A stretch of 64,000 nt of DNA from Neptunicella marina (lineage in GTDB: Bacteria; Pseudomonadota; Gammaproteobacteria; Enterobacterales; Alteromonadaceae), in assembly GCF_014270035.1 (NCBI RefSeq), contig NZ_JACNEP010000018.1, positions 1 to 64,000 on the forward strand, written 5' to 3'. Shown here in pieces: positions 56,857-63,651 of the stretch. Every line of letters begins with the position of its first letter. Within the stretch, counting starts at the first letter, position 1. The position numbers were made by a program, and so were the translations under genes. The notes beneath the pieces are model-generated. The model saw only the letters and a list, made by a program, of their open reading frames with translations, made no database searches and was not told the origin of the DNA.

Positions 56857-56951
56857 CAAGTTGCCTAAATTCGCCGCAACCAACGCGGCTGGGACACTCA
56901 CTGGGCTTCGCCCTACAGCGTTCGCATTTGCCCATTGGCAAAGCGTTATAT
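56851..56951 (+). other. attC site of cassette 2
   Basis: R'' AGTTAAC, complementary to the cassette start TTAACT, and R' GTTATAT. 101 bases; cut after G56945. It resembles the attC of cassette 5. Confidence 0.88.
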
Positions 56952-56954
56952 GAC

Positions 56955-57362
56955 ATGACATTGCACTTCGTATTTGAACAATGGCTCTCAGAATTAGAGA
57001 GCGAACTCAATCTAGTTGAAGCCTCTGATATCAACGAAGAGGCAAACGGTAATCTATTTACTTTTGCAATCCTAACACTTGATCCAACTCCACTAAATAC
57101 GGAACAAATCGAAGACTTTATTTCAAAATGTCTCCATATTTATCAGGCAAAGAATACTGGCTTAGCCAAGGTTTTCTATTGCTGGCTAGATGAACAAGCA
57201 GGTCAAATTCGTACAAGTGCAATATCAGCATCACATAATAAACTGCCATTCAGGTGCAACCTAAAATCCTGTTCTAGCAGTGAGTTGGCGTATAGTATTA
57301 AGTCAAATGAAAGTGGTTTGTTCAGTTGTAGACAGCTCAATGTGTGGCAACATGTCATATAA
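56955..57362 (+). CDS. Cassette 3: unknown 135-aa protein
   Basis: Gene of cassette 3 (56946-57466, 521 bp). Start at the ATG at 56955, nine bases inside the cassette, with no clear RBS; an upstream in-frame ATG belongs to the previous attC. Acidic N-terminal half (EQWLSELESELNLVEASD), then beta strands and several Cys in the C-terminal third. No family recognised. Confidence 0.7.
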   Translation: MTLHFVFEQWLSELESELNLVEASDINEEANGNLFTFAILTLDPTPLNTEQIEDFISKCLHIYQAKNTGLAKVFYCWLDEQAGQIRTSAISASHNKLPFRCNLKSCSSSELAYSIKSNESGLFSCRQLNVWQHVI

Positions 57363-57472
57363 CAATCGCATTAACACTCGCTTCGCTCGCTAGGGACAAA
57401 TACACGTAGGCTCCCTTCGCGTTGCTCGGTATTTTAGCCTACGTATATTTGCCCGTTATGCGGGCGTTAGGG
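57357..57472 (+). other. attC site of cassette 3
   Basis: R'' ATATAAC, complementary to the cassette start TTATAT, and R' GTTAGGG. 116 bases, the longest here; the central hairpin (CACGTAGGCT/AGCCTACGT) is shared with cassette 1. Confidence 0.88.
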
Positions 57473-57485
57473 TTGCAGTCGGCTC

Positions 57486-57911
57486 ATGAGCAATTTCTGT
57501 AAATTTTTTATCTTATTTATTGCTTTCTACATAATTCAATCAAGTGCTATGGATAAAGACGAAAACTCGACACAAGGATTACCTAAAGAGGTTGTGGATA
57601 CAGTTACCAAAAATAAATCACTTAGGGATAAAGTAATCTCAGAAAATCCAGTACTTTTTAATAAAGTATCAGCCGCAATGTTTAAACATGATCCTATTGG
57701 TATCAATTTTGAAGATAACACCGATGAGTATGATCCTGAGGCTGGCACAGTAATTCCGCGATTGCCGAGCTGCAAGTCAGCTGACGACGTAGTTACTGTG
57801 CTTCATGAAGAGTTTAACTATTGGTTTGGCGCGGATACAGCCGGGAATCGTTCTCGATACAAAGAGCTTGGCACGGAAATTTGGTCAATATGGCAAAACA
57901 ATGAACCCTAA
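57486..57911 (+). CDS. Cassette 4: exported protein, DUF1871-like
   Basis: Gene of cassette 4 (57467-57998, 532 bp), 141 residues. The first 21 residues form a signal peptide (FFILFIAFYIIQSSA). The C-terminal half has DPIGINFEDNTDEYDPEAGT followed by LHEEFNYWFGADTAGNRSRY, which resembles the DEYDPE pattern of small DUF1871-type cytosolic proteins often seen as orphan or immunity-like genes. An exported version would be unusual. The stop lies in R''. Confidence 0.7.
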   Translation: MSNFCKFFILFIAFYIIQSSAMDKDENSTQGLPKEVVDTVTKNKSLRDKVISENPVLFNKVSAAMFKHDPIGINFEDNTDEYDPEAGTVIPRLPSCKSADDVVTVLHEEFNYWFGADTAGNRSRYKELGTEIWSIWQNNEP

Positions 57912-58004
57912 CAAGGTGCCCAAGTTACTCCGCCCGCAAAGACACGCGGGCTCCGCGGGACACGCTACACGTTGTTTCGCGTGCCCCTTGGCACAGCGTT
58001 ATAT
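57906..58004 (+). other. attC site of cassette 4
   Basis: R'' CCCTAAC, complementary to the cassette start TTAGGG, and R' GTTATAT. 99 bases; cut after G57998. Confidence 0.88.
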
Positions 58005-58018
58005 TTCAAGGAGGATTT

Positions 58019-58336
58019 TTGAAAACACTGAAGTTTTTTTACGATAACCCTATCACTTGGGTCGTTTTTCTAGCTCTCCTTCAAGTGTCTGTCGCCTTCT
58101 ACGTTCAGCCGAGCGCTGAAAAATTATTAAATGAGCAAGCACTTTACGAAAAGGTTCTATCCGACACACAAGGTAATACTGAACTAGTTGAATTATTTAA
58201 ATCGCAACAATCGTTAATAGATAGCAAAAACGAGATGATAGTAGCTTCTCTTGATTTCCAAAAAGCAGTAGGTGGAATTTCTGCTTTAATTTTGGTGGTT
58301 TATTTATTTGTGTTGTTTCGTCGATCTAGGAAGTGA
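58019..58336 (+). CDS. Cassette 5: two-helix membrane protein, 105 aa
   Basis: Gene of cassette 5 (57999-58443, 445 bp). TTG start with AAGGAGG close upstream. Two membrane helices (TWVVFLALLQVSVAFYV and SALILVVYLFVLF) flank a helical 50-residue loop, ending in a basic RRSRK tail. No family recognised. Confidence 0.75.
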   Translation: MKTLKFFYDNPITWVVFLALLQVSVAFYVQPSAEKLLNEQALYEKVLSDTQGNTELVELFKSQQSLIDSKNEMIVASLDFQKAVGGISALILVVYLFVLFRRSRK

Positions 58337-58347
58337 GCAGCAATGAA

Positions 58348-58449
58348 ATATAACAAGTTGCCCAAGTATGCCTGCTTCGCAGACGGGACAAATACTCACA
58401 GGGCTTCGCCCAACAACGTTCGCATTTGCCCCTTGGCAAAGCGTTATAT
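58348..58449 (+). other. attC site of cassette 5
   Basis: R'' ATATAAC, complementary to the cassette start TTATAT, and R' GTTATAT. 102 bases; cut after G58443. It resembles the attC of cassette 2. Confidence 0.88.
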
Positions 58450-58480
58450 GCACGTAGTTTAATCTAGCCTCGGAGTAATA

Positions 58481-59032
58481 ATGAGTGTAGAACTTTCACT
58501 AGCTGTATCTTCTGAAGATTGGGATAGTTTCAAAGATGGTAAAGATAAAACCTCCATACTGACCTTCTTACGTCACAGGTATGAAGAACGCTATTTTGAA
58601 CCATTTAGCTGTAATGATAGTAAGCATGGTTTTAGCATGATGGCTATTTCGTGCCTTATGATTGAATCATTTGTTTCGTTGGAAAACGGCTGGAAGAAAA
58701 CTAACAAACCAGGAAGTGAAGTTTTTGAATCGTTCTTTTCCAATTCTAAGTATTTAAAAGAATTTACTGGTATTGGTGGTGAATTTTATAAAAATATTAG
58801 ATGTGGCATTCTGCACCAAGCTGAAACGACAGGCGGTTGGCGAATCCGACGTGATCATGGTTTACCGTTATTATGTAAAACTAATAAGATAATTCATGCT
58901 ACAAAGTTTATAAATGCACTGAAGAAAGAGTTTGACTACTTTTTGGAAACATTAGAGGGTCTAGATTTTGATTCTCCGAATTGGAAAAAAGTAGTTAAAA
59001 AAATAGATTATATAGTTTCAAATTGCAGTTGA
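58481..59032 (+). CDS. Cassette 6: helical protein with a HEPN-like Rx4H motif
   Basis: Gene of cassette 6 (58444-59129, 686 bp, the largest), 183 residues behind GGAG. Mostly alpha-helical. R107-CGIL-H112 fits the R-x4-6-H ribonuclease motif of HEPN domains, and it is followed by QAETTGGW, which looks conserved. HEPN proteins often act in toxin-antitoxin and phage-defence systems. The polar residue usual after the Arg is replaced by Cys, so assignment is tentative and the motif alone is short. Confidence 0.75.
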   Translation: MSVELSLAVSSEDWDSFKDGKDKTSILTFLRHRYEERYFEPFSCNDSKHGFSMMAISCLMIESFVSLENGWKKTNKPGSEVFESFFSNSKYLKEFTGIGGEFYKNIRCGILHQAETTGGWRIRRDHGLPLLCKTNKIIHATKFINALKKEFDYFLETLEGLDFDSPNWKKVVKKIDYIVSNCS

Positions 59033-59037
59033 TGTGC

Positions 59038-59135
59038 ATATAACAAGCTAATTAATAAGGACAAAAAACAGTTGGCTGTTTTCGTTCCTCAACATTATAG
59101 CCAACAATTTTTTGCCCATTATTAGGGCGTTATGT
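59038..59135 (+). other. attC site of cassette 6
   Basis: R'' ATATAAC, complementary to the cassette start TTATAT, and R' GTTATGT. 98 bases; cut after G59129. Confidence 0.88.
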
Positions 59136-59154
59136 GTTCACGAGGAATTAGACA

Positions 59155-59523
59155 TTGGAAGAATATTTCGACGGATTGAGAGCAATTAAAACTAGATCTG
59201 ATAACGTCCATTCATATAGATGGCCGTGTGCTTATATATTCTTTATTGGCTTGTTAATTTCTTTTGTATTCCCACCGTTGGGAATATTTGCTCCGGTTGG
59301 AATCTATCTTTGGGCTTTTCTGATATATCGGTTGTCACTTTCAACTTGTCCTAGATGCGGTCACAAATTTTATAGCCTAATTAATATATTGTTCGGGGGT
59401 TCACTTTATACAAAGAGTGGAATGTGGGGAGTAAGTTGTAATCATTGCTCATTGAAATTAAGTGAGTTACCAGAAGTTAAAGAAGTCAAAATAGAGTCGC
59501 ACAAAGATGAATGGCTTAGATAA
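59155..59523 (+). CDS. Cassette 7: membrane protein with zinc-ribbon-like cysteines
   Basis: Gene of cassette 7 (59130-59621, 492 bp), 122 residues with a TTG start behind GAGG. One long hydrophobic region (about 24-60, two helices) is followed by CPRCGHKF and, 30 residues later, CNHC. Together the four Cys could bind zinc in the cytoplasm. No family recognised. Confidence 0.75.
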   Translation: MEEYFDGLRAIKTRSDNVHSYRWPCAYIFFIGLLISFVFPPLGIFAPVGIYLWAFLIYRLSLSTCPRCGHKFYSLINILFGGSLYTKSGMWGVSCNHCSLKLSELPEVKEVKIESHKDEWLR

Positions 59524-59526
59524 AAC

Positions 59527-59627
59527 ACATAACAAGTTGCTAAATTTCGTTCGTAAACTCACTGGGAAAATTACTGCTGGCCGTTCCGGCCTAAGCGCAG
59601 TATTTTCCCATTAGCAATGCGTTATGT
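59527..59627 (+). other. attC site of cassette 7
   Basis: R'' ACATAAC, complementary to the cassette start TTATGT, and R' GTTATGT. 101 bases; cut after G59621. Confidence 0.88.
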
Positions 59628-59642
59628 TCACGGAGATATTTC

Positions 59643-60038
59643 TTGAAAGTCATAATTGCGATTATCTTTTTAGTTATAGGACTGGTCTTAGGGAATCAGT
59701 ATGGAAAATCAGAGTTAAGCTCCTTCCGGCAACAGACAAAAGATAACGAAGCAATTAATCTTAATTTTCTTTCATCTACCCTGTTAGCATTAAATGATCC
59801 TGAAATGAGTGATGTCGCAAAGAGAAGCCTAAACCGGCATTTAATATTAAGAATGGTGGAAGTAACAGAATCAGATAGCCCATCGGCTTTTGCATCAGAA
59901 ACAAAAAATTTGGTCACAACTTATATCGTCAGTTCGCCTACTAAGCAGTGTCACAATGAGAATTCTGAACAGCTATTTAAGTGTGAAAAGGAATTGGCAT
60001 ATAACAAATTAAGGAAAGTCATTGACGGTATACAGTGA
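59643..60038 (+). CDS. Cassette 8: membrane-anchored or exported protein, 131 aa
   Basis: Gene of cassette 8 (59622-60137, 516 bp). TTG start behind GGAG. The N-terminus is a signal anchor or signal peptide (VIIAIIFLVIGLVLG), and the remaining about 110 residues are helical and hydrophilic with two Cys near the end (KQCHNENSEQLFKCEKEL) that could form a disulphide. No family recognised. Confidence 0.75.
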   Translation: MKVIIAIIFLVIGLVLGNQYGKSELSSFRQQTKDNEAINLNFLSSTLLALNDPEMSDVAKRSLNRHLILRMVEVTESDSPSAFASETKNLVTTYIVSSPTKQCHNENSEQLFKCEKELAYNKLRKVIDGIQ

Positions 60039-60143
60039 ACATAACAAGCCAATGTTGTTCAGCCAGCAAGCTGGCTTGGGAAAATTACTCGCTGCCACTT
60101 CGTGGCAAAACACTCGCAATTTCCCCAAATTGGGGCGTTAGGT
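60039..60143 (+). other. attC site of cassette 8
   Basis: R'' ACATAAC, complementary to the cassette start TTATGT, and R' GTTAGGT. 105 bases; cut after G60137. Confidence 0.88.
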
Positions 60144-60150
60144 GAACTCA

Positions 60151-60540
60151 GTGCATTGCGATCTTCCGGCTATTAAAGAACTTTGTGATGAGTTGGGAAT
60201 AAATACTTCCATACATGATGGAAAGCTTGTCAAAGTAATGTTGGAGAATGATGTTTTCTTGTGCTTCGAAAACATTGAAGAAGGTGACTGTTTAATTGGT
60301 TTCGAGGGCACCCCATGGCATTTTCATGGCGACATCCAGTTTTGTGACGGAAGAGGTTATTACCTGGATGTAAATTACTTAGACGTAATTACAGAAATTA
60401 CAAAAGGCAAAATATTAGTTTGCGAGCTGTGGGAAAATGAAAAACTTGAGGATCGCTATCTCATTCACAACGAATATAATGACGAATTCAAGTATATGCA
60501 GCCCAATGAGAAAATCGTTGTTAAAAGTTATGCTAAATAA
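60151..60540 (+). CDS. Cassette 9: unknown 129-aa acidic protein
   Basis: Gene of cassette 9 (60138-60639, 502 bp). The GTG at 60151 is chosen because the AGG of the recombination core sits 8 bases before it; an earlier in-frame GTG at 60142 would leave no room for an RBS inside the cassette. Soluble, acidic, beta-rich (GFEGTPWHFHGDIQF, YYLDVNYLDVITEI). No family recognised. Confidence 0.7.
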   Translation: MHCDLPAIKELCDELGINTSIHDGKLVKVMLENDVFLCFENIEEGDCLIGFEGTPWHFHGDIQFCDGRGYYLDVNYLDVITEITKGKILVCELWENEKLEDRYLIHNEYNDEFKYMQPNEKIVVKSYAK

Positions 60541-60546
60541 AAAATC

Positions 60547-60645
60547 ACCTAACAAGGCCACCAACGGCGCATTAGTTGCAAAAAACGCAACTAACGCTGG
60601 ACTCGCTCCACGATGTTCCGCTCGCCCGTTGTGGCGGCGTTATGT
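60547..60645 (+). other. attC site of cassette 9
   Basis: R'' ACCTAAC, complementary to the cassette start TTAGGT, and R' GTTATGT. 99 bases; cut after G60639. Confidence 0.88.
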
Positions 60646-60661
60646 TTGCTAAGGAAAGTCT

Positions 60662-61060
60662 GTGCTTCGAGGTTTGAATCATATCACCATTGCGGTCAGT
60701 GATTTGGAACGCTCACTTGCGTTTTACACTGAGGTTGCAAGCATGAAAGCTCATGTTCGCTGGGACAATGGCGCATACCTTAGTTTGGGTGATGTTTGGT
60801 TCTGCCTTTCGTGTGACAAGGTCGTGCCAAGTCAAGATTACTCCCACATCGCGTTGGATGTTTCAGAAGAAGATTTTGCTCCATTCACTGAAAAATTGCG
60901 GAATGCAGGTGTCACAGAATGGAAGCAAAATTCAAGTGAAGGTCATTCGGTTTATTTTTTAGATCCAGATGGTAATAAACTTGAAGCTCATAGCGGTAAT
61001 TTACAATCTCGGTTAGTTTCGTTAAAAAGTAAACCTTATGCAGGCTTGGTGTGGCTTTAA
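60662..61060 (+). CDS. Cassette 10: FosA-type fosfomycin thiol transferase
   Basis: Gene of cassette 10 (60640-61139, 500 bp), 132 residues with GTG start behind AAGGAA. Close to FosA throughout: MLRGLNHITIAVSDLERS at the start, WDNGAYLSLG, EWKQN, SVYFLDPDGNKLEAH and SRL near the end. The metal ligands of FosA correspond to H7, H62 and E108, and fosfomycin-contact positions to T9, K88, S92, S96, Y98 and R117. FosA is a metal-dependent glutathione transferase that opens the fosfomycin epoxide. Integron cassettes with fos genes are known in clinical strains. Confidence 0.9.
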   Translation: MLRGLNHITIAVSDLERSLAFYTEVASMKAHVRWDNGAYLSLGDVWFCLSCDKVVPSQDYSHIALDVSEEDFAPFTEKLRNAGVTEWKQNSSEGHSVYFLDPDGNKLEAHSGNLQSRLVSLKSKPYAGLVWL

Positions 61061-61064
61061 GCAA

Positions 61065-61145
61065 ACATAACAATCGCCTTAAACATCGCGGCCTACGGTC
61101 GCTGGACTCGCAACAAGTTGCTCGCCGTTTAGGCGGGCGTTAGGC
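61065..61145 (+). other. attC site of cassette 10
   Basis: R'' ACATAAC, complementary to the cassette start TTATGT, and R' GTTAGGC. At 81 bases it is the shortest attC here; cut after G61139. Confidence 0.88.
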
Positions 61146-61157
61146 ATAGGTTCAAAC

Positions 61158-61583
61158 ATGGAAGTAAAATTCGGAACTGGATTAGATAATATTCGATTTG
61201 GCTTAGACCAAGCTTCCCTGAAAAGCTTACTTGGTGAGCCTAGTAAAATCGATAGCGATAACGATGGCTTACCTCTGCTTCAATACAACAAGTTAAAGTC
61301 TACGTTCTGGATGGACGAAAGGGATAAGCTTCACTGGATACAATGCTCAAACCCCGAACTATCGATTCAAGGAATCAAGATTATAGGCTTAGATACTGAT
61401 GAAGCGATATCTAAACTTAAACAAATAATTGAAGCCTCTTACGAATTTGAAGATTACGGTTCAATGGAAAACTATAGCTTTCCAAAACTAGAGCTTGAGG
61501 TTCAAACTGAATATGGTGTTGTTACTACTGTTTGTTTTGGTCACTTATGGAAAAATGGCGAACCAGTGTATACCAATGCCTAA
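61158..61583 (+). CDS. Cassette 11: unknown 141-aa protein
   Basis: Gene of cassette 11 (61140-61676, 537 bp). Soluble, beginning MEVKFGTGLDNIRFGLDQAS; the FG-x-S-L-LGEPSKI pattern recalls small proteins with a repeated 'FGM..EV..LLG.P' motif of unknown function found widely in bacteria. C-terminal half is beta-rich and acidic. The stop lies in R''. Confidence 0.7.
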   Translation: MEVKFGTGLDNIRFGLDQASLKSLLGEPSKIDSDNDGLPLLQYNKLKSTFWMDERDKLHWIQCSNPELSIQGIKIIGLDTDEAISKLKQIIEASYEFEDYGSMENYSFPKLELEVQTEYGVVTTVCFGHLWKNGEPVYTNA

Positions 61584-61682
61584 CAAGGCGCTCAAAAATA
61601 GTCGGACGCGTAACACTTGGCTCGTGCTCGTACCTCGCAGATTATACCCAAGTGTTACTTGCCGCTTAGCGCGGCGTTATGG
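61578..61682 (+). other. attC site of cassette 11
   Basis: R'' GCCTAAC, complementary to the cassette start TTAGGC, and R' GTTATGG. 105 bases; cut after G61676. Confidence 0.88.
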
Positions 61683-61688
61683 TTCTTT

Positions 61689-62108
61689 ATGATTAAACAC
61701 CTGCTATTTTTGTCGCTAATTTTTTCTAGTCCTTCATATGCTGAGGTTTTATCTGAAAAATCGAAAGATGTTGGCTACGGATTTAGGGAAGTGAGTCAAC
61801 ACGTCAAAATGCCGAAGGAACACTGGGAAGGTATTGGTCATTTTAATTTTTTGTATTTCAAAGATGTACTAATTAGTCAAACCAGTGACTACCTTATTTC
61901 AACTGATGGTACATTTGTCATTTTTACCAATGGGCCAACCGGAAGTGTACAAGTATATTATCCCTCGCTCAGAAAGACTGATACGTTGGAGCAATATGTC
62001 AAAGAAAAAGGCATTCCCACTTCTTTCGAAGAATTGGAAATAGGAAAGATACTTGCAGTTTATACAAGTGGCCAAAAACAGGTTTTTAATGTTGCACCCA
62101 AGCCATAA
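61689..62108 (+). CDS. Cassette 12: exported protein, 139 aa
   Basis: Gene of cassette 12 (61677-62206, 530 bp). Start at 61689 inside the cassette; the frame continues upstream through the previous attC. A clear signal peptide (MIKHLLFLSLIFSSPSYA) precedes a soluble about 120-residue periplasmic domain with many strands. No family recognised. RBS is weak. Confidence 0.72.
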   Translation: MIKHLLFLSLIFSSPSYAEVLSEKSKDVGYGFREVSQHVKMPKEHWEGIGHFNFLYFKDVLISQTSDYLISTDGTFVIFTNGPTGSVQVYYPSLRKTDTLEQYVKEKGIPTSFEELEIGKILAVYTSGQKQVFNVAPKP

Positions 62109-62212
62109 CAAGCGCCTTATGTTGCTCGTAAACTCGCTGGGACAAATTTTCGCGGGCTGGCGCTTCGCGCAAGTGTAGCCCACTCAATTTGCCCCATAGA
62201 CGGGCGTTAGGT
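62103..62212 (+). other. attC site of cassette 12
   Basis: R'' CCATAAC, complementary to the cassette start TTATGG, and R' GTTAGGT. 110 bases; its central part is nearly identical to that of cassette 15. Confidence 0.88.
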
Positions 62213-62228
62213 AACCAAGGAAATTTAG

Positions 62229-62468
62229 GTGCATATTGTCATAACTGAGAAGGAAGTGGTTCTTACTAAACAGGATTACCAATCGTTCCGAGAAATTCAA
62301 AACGACTTCTTTGATTACGTCACCTCACTAGGCCCATGGTCATCGGAGGAAATAGTGGATTACCTTGAAATTGAGTACCCAAACATTACACCTTCTGCAA
62401 AAGAACAAGTAGACGCACTTATTAAATCTGGGCATTTTGAAGTTGCGTTAAAAGGTCTTGGTGAATAA
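62229..62468 (+). CDS. Cassette 13: small acidic protein, 79 aa
   Basis: Gene of the shortest cassette (62207-62566, 360 bp). GTG start behind AAGGAA. A soluble, acidic, helical protein (EIQNDFFDYVTSLGPWSSEE). The size and charge would suit an antitoxin or anti-restriction mimic, but there is no motif to support this. Confidence 0.7.
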   Translation: MHIVITEKEVVLTKQDYQSFREIQNDFFDYVTSLGPWSSEEIVDYLEIEYPNITPSAKEQVDALIKSGHFEVALKGLGE

Positions 62469-62472
62469 GGTT

Positions 62473-62572
62473 ACCTAACAAGTTACTCAAAAGGACGCAA
62501 AACGCTTGGCTTGTGCTCCTTCGTCGCTAATTATAGCCAAGCATTTTTGCGCAAATTAGTAAGGCGTTAAGG
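62473..62572 (+). other. attC site of cassette 13
   Basis: R'' ACCTAAC, complementary to the cassette start TTAGGT, and R' GTTAAGG. 100 bases; cut after G62566. Confidence 0.88.
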
Positions 62573-62577
62573 TTCTT

Positions 62578-63171
62578 ATGAGAAAGTTTCGAAATCTTCC
62601 AAAAAAAGAAAACCATCAGTTGTCTGAGAAATTTTCTTTTCTTCTTAAGTACAATGAGGATTGTACAGAAGATGATTTCTCATGGGCGGCCATAACAATT
62701 TTTGATCATTGGCTTTATGAATCCGACTCATTCAATATTATTGACGAAGCGACAGACGAACAAAAACTAGAGTGGGATAAACGTATAAAAACGTTCTTGT
62801 CTAAACTTTGTGATATAGAACAACCTATTAGGTATAAGTATGTCGGACGTAATACGAAGCAGCGCTTACAGTTTTCTCGTTATATCGAAAGCTCAAAAGT
62901 AGGTGAATATGTCTCGGATTTGTTTAATGAAGTGTATTGCCCAAACATCGTTTTTACAGCCTTAGGTGTTGACTTGTGGTTTGAAGACAATTGGACAATC
63001 CACTTCAAATATAAAAAACAAGAAGATTGCCTCAGAATGTTCAGCTTAGCGGCTGAAATGAACTTATTTGTACTTCCGGCTTATTCGGCTGATCATTTAA
63101 ACAAATACTCTGTCCTTTCAAAGTATTTGAGCGAGCAGAACCTTAACAAGTTGCTAAAGCAGGACTCGTAA
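62578..63171 (+). CDS. Cassette 14: unknown 197-aa protein reading into its attC
   Basis: Gene of cassette 14 (62567-63235, 669 bp). A soluble, helical, charged protein starting MRKFRNLPKKENHQLSEK. The coding frame passes through the R'' core (63141-63147) and ends 24 bases beyond it, so the last about ten residues (LNKLLKQDS) are encoded by the attC. No family recognised. The start is only 12 bases into the cassette. Confidence 0.75.
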   Translation: MRKFRNLPKKENHQLSEKFSFLLKYNEDCTEDDFSWAAITIFDHWLYESDSFNIIDEATDEQKLEWDKRIKTFLSKLCDIEQPIRYKYVGRNTKQRLQFSRYIESSKVGEYVSDLFNEVYCPNIVFTALGVDLWFEDNWTIHFKYKKQEDCLRMFSLAAEMNLFVLPAYSADHLNKYSVLSKYLSEQNLNKLLKQDS

Positions 63172-63241
63172 CAGTTGGCTCGGTTCCGCGTTGCTTCACA
63201 TTTTAGCCAACAATTACTCGCCACTTAGGAAGGCGTTATAA
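63141..63241 (+). other. attC site of cassette 14
   Basis: R'' CCTTAAC, complementary to the cassette start TTAAGG, and R' GTTATAA. 101 bases; cut after G63235. R'' lies inside the coding sequence. Confidence 0.85.
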
Positions 63242-63262
63242 GCCAAAGGAGTTTTGTGCCAG

Positions 63263-63529
63263 ATGGATGCCGAAATCTACCTTTATTTAGTCTTGGGCAT
63301 TTACGTATTTATAAATGCCTTTGTAACTATTTTCCTTTTCAATAGAGAAGATTTGAATTCATTACAAAGAGCAGTACAAATTGTTCTGGTGTGGTTAATA
63401 CCTTTTTTCGGTGCTATTGGCCTTTGGCTGTTCAATAAAAGTCACGATGCCAAACCATCCAAGTACAAAGAATTTGGTGGCGGTCCAAGCAATGAAAGTT
63501 CAAATATGGTATCTGGAAGTAATGATTAA
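63263..63529 (+). CDS. Cassette 15: two-helix membrane protein, PLDc_N-like
   Basis: Gene of cassette 15 (63236-63640, 405 bp), 88 residues from the ATG at 63263, with AAAGGAG 11 bases upstream; a TTG at 63254 is an alternative but sits too close to the RBS. Two helices, the second IVLVWLIPFFGAIGLWLF resembling the phospholipase-D N-terminal (PLDc_N) membrane module without the nuclease. The C-terminal tail is Ser/Gly/Asn-rich. Confidence 0.72.
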   Translation: MDAEIYLYLVLGIYVFINAFVTIFLFNREDLNSLQRAVQIVLVWLIPFFGAIGLWLFNKSHDAKPSKYKEFGGGPSNESSNMVSGSND

Positions 63530-63535
63530 ATTGGC

Positions 63536-63646
63536 TTATAACAAGCCGCTCAAGTTAGCCAGCTTCGCTGGCGGGACAAATTTTCGCGGGCAGGCGCTTC
63601 GCGCAAGTGTAGCCCACTCAATTTGCTCCTTAGCGGGGCGTTAGTG
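63536..63646 (+). other. attC site of cassette 15
   Basis: R'' TTATAAC, complementary to the cassette start TTATAA, and R' GTTAGTG. 111 bases; cut after G63640. Confidence 0.86.
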
Positions 63647-63651
63647 TTCAA

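Noticed and set aside
59696-59917. 73-codon minus-strand ORF inside cassette 8
   Set aside because: It is antisense to the better supported plus-strand cassette gene, and all other cassettes read plus.
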